Assembly: GCA_031254445.1 (NCBI GenBank)
Contig: JAIRUL010000111.1
Span: 1 to 9,840, forward strand
Reading direction: 5' to 3'
Length of the DNA stretch: 9,840 nucleotides
DNA from: Chitinispirillales bacterium
GTDB taxonomy: Bacteria > Fibrobacterota > Chitinivibrionia > Chitinivibrionales > Chitinispirillaceae
The notes under the pieces are model-generated. The model was given only the letters and a program-made list of their open reading frames with translations. It was not told the origin of the DNA and searched no databases. The position numbers and the translations under genes were made by a program. Each line of letters begins with the position of its first letter. The first letter of the stretch is position 1. Of this stretch, positions 6,215 to 9,840 are shown in pieces.

Positions 6215-7201
6215 ATGAACGTATGTGATACTCTAAGCGACCAACTGTATTTTGGCGTTAGCCCCGTAGTTCAAAAAGTAAAAGCAAATATCGGCGTTGC
6301 CGCGAAGGCCGGCTGCGCGGTGCTCATTTTGGGCGAGACCGGCACCGGCAAGAGCGCGTTAGCTCGGCTGATACACGACGGCGGCGCCCGTAAGGGCAAT
6401 GCGTTTGTTGACGTCAACTGCTCGGGGCTGCGGGGGGATTTGCTCAAAAGCGAGCTCTTCGGCTACGCCAAGGGGGCGTTCACAGGTTCGGTCGGCGAGC
6501 GGGCCGGCCTCATTGAGGAGGCCGACGGCGGCACCCTCTTCTTAGACGAGATCGGCGATATGGCTCCGGATGTGCAGAGCCTGCTGCTCAAGGTCATAGA
6601 GGAGAAGATATTCAGGCGCGTAGGCGAAGGCAGCTTTCGCAGGAGCGACTTCAGGCTGATCTGCGCCACAAACCGCGATCTCCGCGCCGCGGTGGCCGCC
6701 GGCGCTTTCCGCGAAGACCTCTTCTACCGCATAAACGCTTTCCCCATAACCGTGCCGCCGCTTAGGGAGCGCAAAGGCGACTTCCACGGGCTGCTCCGCC
6801 ACTTGTTGGACGGCCTTGGATACGCCGCGCCTTTAAGCGGCGAGATTGCAAACCGCTTGGCGGCGTACCCGTGGCCGGGCAATATCCGGCAGTTGCGAAA
6901 CGGTTTAGAAAAGGCGCTTGCATACGCCCAGGGAAACGCGCTGGCGCTTGAGCACATCTCGGATATAATATCGCCGGAAAACGCGCCGCCTATTGCCGCG
7001 GGGCAGGCGAAAGGCGCGGCGCCGCCTGCGAGCGGCTGGAACCTAAGCGACCTTGAAAGGGCGCACCTGCGGCGCGCGCTCGAACACTTCGGCGGCGACA
7101 AGTTTAAGGCAAGCGAGGCGCTGGGGGTGTCGCTGTCCACAATCTATAGGAAGCTGGATAAGGCTTGGGAGGAGAGCGGCGAGGCGGGAGGGGGGATGTA
7201 A
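6215..7201 (+). CDS. PspF-like sigma-54-dependent transcriptional activator
   Basis: This 328-residue AAA+ enhancer-binding protein uses ATP hydrolysis to open promoters bound by sigma-54 RNA polymerase. The AAA+ domain begins almost at the N terminus. Walker A is GETGTGKS (40-47), the sigma-54 contact loop is GAFTGS (87-92), and Walker B is GGTLFLDE (105-112). Sensor I is ICATNRDL (149-156), the arginine-finger region FREDLFYRIN (165-174), and sensor II WPGNIRQLRN (220-229). A Fis-type helix-turn-helix follows at about 281-314 (ERAHLRRALEHFGG then ASEALGVSLSTIYRKL). There is no receiver, GAF or PAS domain, so activity is probably controlled by a partner protein or by abundance, as for PspF of the phage shock response. 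The loop ends in Ser where the consensus has Ala. The ATG at 6215 follows GAGGA (6207-6211) closely. Target promoters are unknown; the DUF4159/DUF4175-like operon upstream is a candidate by position only. Confidence 0.93.
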   Translation: MNVCDTLSDQLYFGVSPVVQKVKANIGVAAKAGCAVLILGETGTGKSALARLIHDGGARKGNAFVDVNCSGLRGDLLKSELFGYAKGAFTGSVGERAGLIEEADGGTLFLDEIGDMAPDVQSLLLKVIEEKIFRRVGEGSFRRSDFRLICATNRDLRAAVAAGAFREDLFYRINAFPITVPPLRERKGDFHGLLRHLLDGLGYAAPLSGEIANRLAAYPWPGNIRQLRNGLEKALAYAQGNALALEHISDIISPENAPPIAAGQAKGAAPPASGWNLSDLERAHLRRALEHFGGDKFKASEALGVSLSTIYRKLDKAWEESGEAGGGM

Positions 7202-7209
7202 AATTAAGC

Positions 7210-7241
7210 ATCCTCCCCCCAAGGAAGAGGCGGGGGAGGAT
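7210..7241 (+). terminator. Bidirectional intrinsic terminator between convergent genes
   Basis: A perfect 10-bp stem, ATCCTCCCCC (7210-7219) / GGGGGAGGAT (7232-7241), encloses a 12-base loop. On the plus strand it is followed by ACAGTTTTAAC and on the minus strand by GCTTAATTTTAC, both T-containing. It begins eight bases after the activator stop and lies 56 bases past the serA stop, so it can end both transcripts. The T-tracts are short and offset, so efficiency may be moderate. Confidence 0.75.
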
Positions 7242-7297
7242 ACAGTTTTAACACATGCGCCCGCGGGGCGCGAAAAGCGGCACGTCAAAACCAACGC

Positions 7298-8467
7298 CTA
7301 CTTCCGTATAACCCTCGCCATAATAACCCCCTCGATTCTACGTATCACGTTTACCGTTTCGTCAAGCAGCTCCCCGTTGATGTCTATTATGTTGTAGGCT
7401 AGGTATCCCTTGTGTTTGTTCAGCATGTCGGAGATGTTCACTTTCTCCGCGGCTAGCGCGCCGGTGATTTGGCCTATCATGTTTGGGATGTTTTTGTTGG
7501 CTATGACTATGCGCGTCGGCGTATGGAAGTCGAGTTCGCAGTCGGGGTAGTTTACGGAGTTTTTGATGTTTCCGTTTTCTAGGAAGTCGCGCGTCTGGTT
7601 TACGGCCATTACCGCGCAGTTGTCTTCCGCTTCGGGCGTGGACGCGCCTAAGTGCGGGAAGGGGAGCACATTGTCTAGTTTGAGCAGGGCGTCGTCCGGG
7701 AAGTCGGTGACGTAGACGCCTACAGTCCCGTCGGCTAGCGCGGACGTTAGGTCGTCGTTGTTTACCAGCGCGCCGCGGGCGAAGTTTAGGAGGCGCGCGC
7801 CTTTTTTCATTATGGCGAAGCGCTCCTTATTGAACATGCCCTTGGTCTTGTCGGTGAGCGGCACGTGCAGCGAGATGTAGTCGCACTCGGAGACTATAGA
7901 TTCGAGGCTCTTGGCGTGCTTGACGTTGCGGGAGAGGCGCCACGCGGCGTCTACCGAGATGAACGGGTCGTAGCCCATGACCTCCATGCCGAGCCCCAGC
8001 GCGTCGTTGGCCACCATCACGCCTATGGCGCCGAGGCCTATGACGCCGAGGCGCTTGCCGCTCAGTTCGGGGCCGGCGAAGTTGCTCTTGCCTTTTTCAA
8101 CGAGCTTGCCTACCTCCTCGCCCTTGCCGGCAAGGCTCTTAGCCCAGGCGATGCCGGCCACTAAGCTGCGGGAAGACATCAGGAGCCCCGCGAGCGCGAG
8201 CTCTTTCACGCCGTTGGCGTTTGCGCCGGGGGTGTTGAAGACGACAACGCCCATGTCTGTGCATTTGTCAACGGGGATATTGTTTACGCCGGCTCCGGCG
8301 CGCGCTACGGACTTCACAGACGCGGGGATCTCCATGTCGTGCATCGCGAAGCTGCGCAGCACGATGGCGTCGGGGTTAGCGGCCTCGGGCGCAACTTCGT
8401 AGCGGTCGCGCGGAAAGAGGTCGAGGCCGATGGGGCTTATCTTGTTTAGGGTTTGTATTTTGTACAC
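7298..8467 (-). CDS. serA: D-3-phosphoglycerate dehydrogenase
   Basis: This cytosolic enzyme oxidises 3-phosphoglycerate to 3-phosphohydroxypyruvate with NAD, the first step of serine synthesis. It has 389 residues and belongs to the subtype, common in Clostridia and relatives, with a catalytic core plus one C-terminal ACT domain. Markers are RAGAGVNNIPVDKC (56-69), NTPGANANGVKELA (78-91), the NAD-binding GLGAIG (144-149), catalytic Arg in NFARGALVNN (R231) and catalytic His in PHLGASTPEAEDN (H272). The ACT domain spans about 318-389 (RIVIANKNIPNMIGQITGALA), a likely serine-feedback site. The segment VTDFPDDALL (253-262) has Asp and Ala where relatives that I recall carry Glu. The start is GTG, nine bases after GGAGG (complement of 8477-8481). 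It lies 33 bases downstream of serC, in one operon. Confidence 0.95.
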   Translation of the reverse strand: MYKIQTLNKISPIGLDLFPRDRYEVAPEAANPDAIVLRSFAMHDMEIPASVKSVARAGAGVNNIPVDKCTDMGVVVFNTPGANANGVKELALAGLLMSSRSLVAGIAWAKSLAGKGEEVGKLVEKGKSNFAGPELSGKRLGVIGLGAIGVMVANDALGLGMEVMGYDPFISVDAAWRLSRNVKHAKSLESIVSECDYISLHVPLTDKTKGMFNKERFAIMKKGARLLNFARGALVNNDDLTSALADGTVGVYVTDFPDDALLKLDNVLPFPHLGASTPEAEDNCAVMAVNQTRDFLENGNIKNSVNYPDCELDFHTPTRIVIANKNIPNMIGQITGALAAEKVNISDMLNKHKGYLAYNIIDINGELLDETVNVIRRIEGVIMARVIRK

Positions 8468-8500
8468 TGCGGCAGTCCTCCTTTTTAGTTATTGATATAA

Positions 8501-9589
8501 TTACCCGTTCTTCCCTTCAAACTCTTTCATAAACTCAACTAGCTTCTCAACGCCCTCTACAGGCATAGCGTTATAGATGCTCGCCCTCATCCCGCCCACC
8601 GACCTGTGGCCTTTTAGGTTGATGAAGCCCGCGGCCGTCGCTTGCTTTATGAAAGAGCCGTTTAGCTCTTCTGTCGGCAGGACGAACGGGATGTTCATCA
8701 GCGAGCGGTATTTGGGCTCGACGGTGCCTTTGAAAATCTTGGAGCTATCCAAGAAGCCGTAGAGCATCCCCGCCTTCTCTTCGTTTATCTTCTGCATCGC
8801 CGTGACGCCGCCCTTCTTTTTCAGCCACTCGAAGACGAGTTTCGACACGTACAGCGGGTAGCAGGGCGGGGTGTTGTACATAGACTCGTTGTCTGCGTGG
8901 ATCTTGTATCCGAGCATCGTCGGCGTGATGTCGAGCTCCATGCCTAAGAGGTCTTCGCGGATTATCGCCACTGTCACGCCCGCAGGGCCGATGTTCTTCT
9001 GCGCCCCGGCGTAGATTAGGCCGAACTTTGCCACGTCGTACCTCTCGGAGAGGATGTTGGACGACATGTCGGCGACGAGCGGCACGCTTCCGGTGTCCGG
9101 CAGCTCCCGGTAGCGCGTGCCGAAAATCGTATTGTTGGTGGTGATGTGCGCATAGGCCGCCTGCGGGTCGAACATCTCCTTCGTTAGCGCCGGAATGTAG
9201 TTGAAGTTCTTGTCTTCGGAGGAGGCGACGACGTTTACCGCGCCGAACTTTTTAGCCTCGCTTATGGCCTTTTTGGACCACATCCCGGTATTGACGAAGT
9301 CGGCTTTTTTGCTGCCGTTCCTGCCCATAAGGTTGAGCGGCGCCATGGCGAACTGGGTGGAAGCGCCGCCTTGAAGGAAGAGCACCTTGTAGCTATCCGG
9401 TATCTCCATCAGCTCGCGCAGGAGCGCCTCGGCGTCCTTGGCTATGGCGATGAAAGCGTTCGAGCGGTGGCTCATCTCCATCACCGACGTCCCCGTGCCT
9501 TGATAATCTAGCATCTCCGCCGCAGCTTTACTGAGAACGTCCTCAGGCAGCATAGACGGCCCGGCTGAAAAGTTGAAGACCCTGGCCAT
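8501..9589 (-). CDS. serC: Phosphoserine aminotransferase
   Basis: This pyridoxal-phosphate enzyme transfers an amino group from glutamate to 3-phosphohydroxypyruvate to give phosphoserine; in some bacteria it also serves pyridoxine synthesis. The 362-residue length is usual. Class V aminotransferase features are [10 protein letters not shown] (6-15), the substrate-binding MSHRSNAF (39-46), [10 protein letters not shown] (71-80), [10 protein letters not shown] (151-160), ADMSSNIL (173-180) with the cofactor-ring Asp at 174, and the Schiff-base lysine in [12 protein letters not shown] (K198). The C-terminal [16 protein letters not shown] (327-342) binds the substrate. The ATG at 9589 is eleven bases after a perfect AAGGAGGT. 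It is the first gene of a serC-serA operon and makes the partner that consumes the SerA product. All key residues are present. Confidence 0.97.
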   Translation of the reverse strand: MARVFNFSAGPSMLPEDVLSKAAAEMLDYQGTGTSVMEMSHRSNAFIAIAKDAEALLRELMEIPDSYKVLFLQGGASTQFAMAPLNLMGRNGSKKADFVNTGMWSKKAISEAKKFGAVNVVASSEDKNFNYIPALTKEMFDPQAAYAHITTNNTIFGTRYRELPDTGSVPLVADMSSNILSERYDVAKFGLIYAGAQKNIGPAGVTVAIIREDLLGMELDITPTMLGYKIHADNESMYNTPPCYPLYVSKLVFEWLKKKGGVTAMQKINEEKAGMLYGFLDSSKIFKGTVEPKYRSLMNIPFVLPTEELNGSFIKQATAAGFINLKGHRSVGGMRASIYNAMPVEGVEKLVEFMKEFEGKNG

Positions 9590-9600
9590 AGCTTTATCAC

Positions 9601-9608
9601 ACCTCCTT
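9601..9608 (-). promoter_or_regulatory. Strong ribosome binding site of serC
   Basis: The complement reads AAGGAGGT, a perfect eight-base anti-SD match, with 11 bases to the ATG. The long spacing is at the upper end of the normal range. Confidence 0.85.
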
Positions 9609-9682
9609 AATGGGGTTAAGGCAAATAGAATTTAACTCGCATGTCGAGATAATCAAAAAGATTTAAGATAGTTAAGATAATA

Positions 9683-9711
9683 AATATATATTGGCGCGGG
9701 GCGAAAATCAA
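9683..9711 (-). promoter_or_regulatory. Candidate sigma-70 promoter of serC-serA
   Basis: On the minus strand, TTGATT (9711-9706, four of six matches to TTGACA) is followed after exactly 17 bases by TATATT (9688-9683, five of six to TATAAT). Transcription would start near 9676, giving a leader of roughly 85 bases. The A/T-rich leader makes chance matches likely, so this is only a candidate. The -35 abuts the tail of the right-end repeat. Confidence 0.4.
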
Positions 9712-9719
9712 AGTTAAAG

Positions 9720-9838
9720 TCAAAATCTTTTAAATCTTTTTCAGACGAAGCCTACGGCTTCATAACGTGTGGCGCAGAGCCGCCACACAAAGTCAAAGTC
9801 AACATCAAAACCATCCACACCGCCGCCTTTGACTTTGA
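9720..9838 (-). repeat. Interspersed repeat, right copy (inverted)
   Basis: Read on the minus strand, this is the same element as at the left end, beginning TCAAAGTCAAAG at 9838. Hairpin 1 is at 9788-9767, hairpin 2 at 9761-9747, and the A-rich tail runs to 9720, where it matches left bases 149-183 exactly. It lacks one TGTTGA unit and the 58-base tail duplication of the left copy. Read in the same direction, both copies lie upstream of a gene start (gpsA, serC). No ORF or transposase is associated, and the outer boundary is cut by the window end. Confidence 0.85.
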
Positions 9839-9840
9839 CG

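Noticed and set aside
1..9840. The whole window as a composite transposon with terminal inverted repeats
   Set aside because: The inverted end repeats fit superficially, but the cargo is housekeeping genes (gpsA, serC, serA), there is no transposase or integrase, and the repeats contain internal hairpins and variable tracts untypical of transposon ends.
1..9840. Circular replicon or plasmid
   Set aside because: The end sequences match in inverted, not direct, orientation, so they cannot be the overlap of a circle, and no replication gene is present.

Overview
The window looks like a stretch of chromosome from a Gram-negative-type bacterium. The genes have GC-rich bodies with strong Shine-Dalgarno (SD) sites, and they are separated by very A+T-rich spacers built from GATTTAAA-like units. 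The DUF4159 plus DUF4175-like gene pair and the SerC/SerA subtype would suit an anaerobe of the Fibrobacterota/Bacteroidota neighbourhood, possibly gut-associated. This placement is inference from protein family flavour only, since there is no rRNA or other marker in the window.

Layout: (1) Bases 1-246 are a structured repeat region followed by the gpsA leader. (2) Bases 247-5949 are four plus-strand genes: gpsA (glycerol-3-phosphate dehydrogenase), a MerR/MlrA-like regulator, a secreted DUF4159 protein, and a 1116-residue membrane-anchored DUF4175-like coiled-coil protein whose ATG overlaps the DUF4159 stop (ATGA). (3) Bases 5950-6214 are a structured gap with at most one doubtful 81-codon ORF. 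(4) Bases 6215-7201 encode a short PspF-like sigma-54 activator with no sensor domain, ending at a hairpin that also serves the convergent operon. (5) Bases 9589-7298 are a minus-strand serC-serA operon, the first two enzymes of serine synthesis encoded in reverse pathway order. (6) Bases 9590-9840 are the serC leader and a second, inverted copy of the left-end repeat.

The most unusual features are the two near-identical repeat copies at the two window ends, in inverted orientation. Each contains two back-to-back hairpins plus a variable hexamer tract, and each points toward the start of the adjacent gene (gpsA or serC). Because they coincide with the window ends, the window may be a contig that broke at a multicopy interspersed repeat. 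The second interest is the coupled DUF4159/DUF4175-like pair, an envelope system of unknown function, lying between a MerR-type regulator and an orphan sigma-54 activator. The metabolic genes (gpsA, serC, serA) look ordinary apart from a possible active-site substitution in SerA. No CRISPR array, tRNA, rRNA, integrase or transposase was seen.
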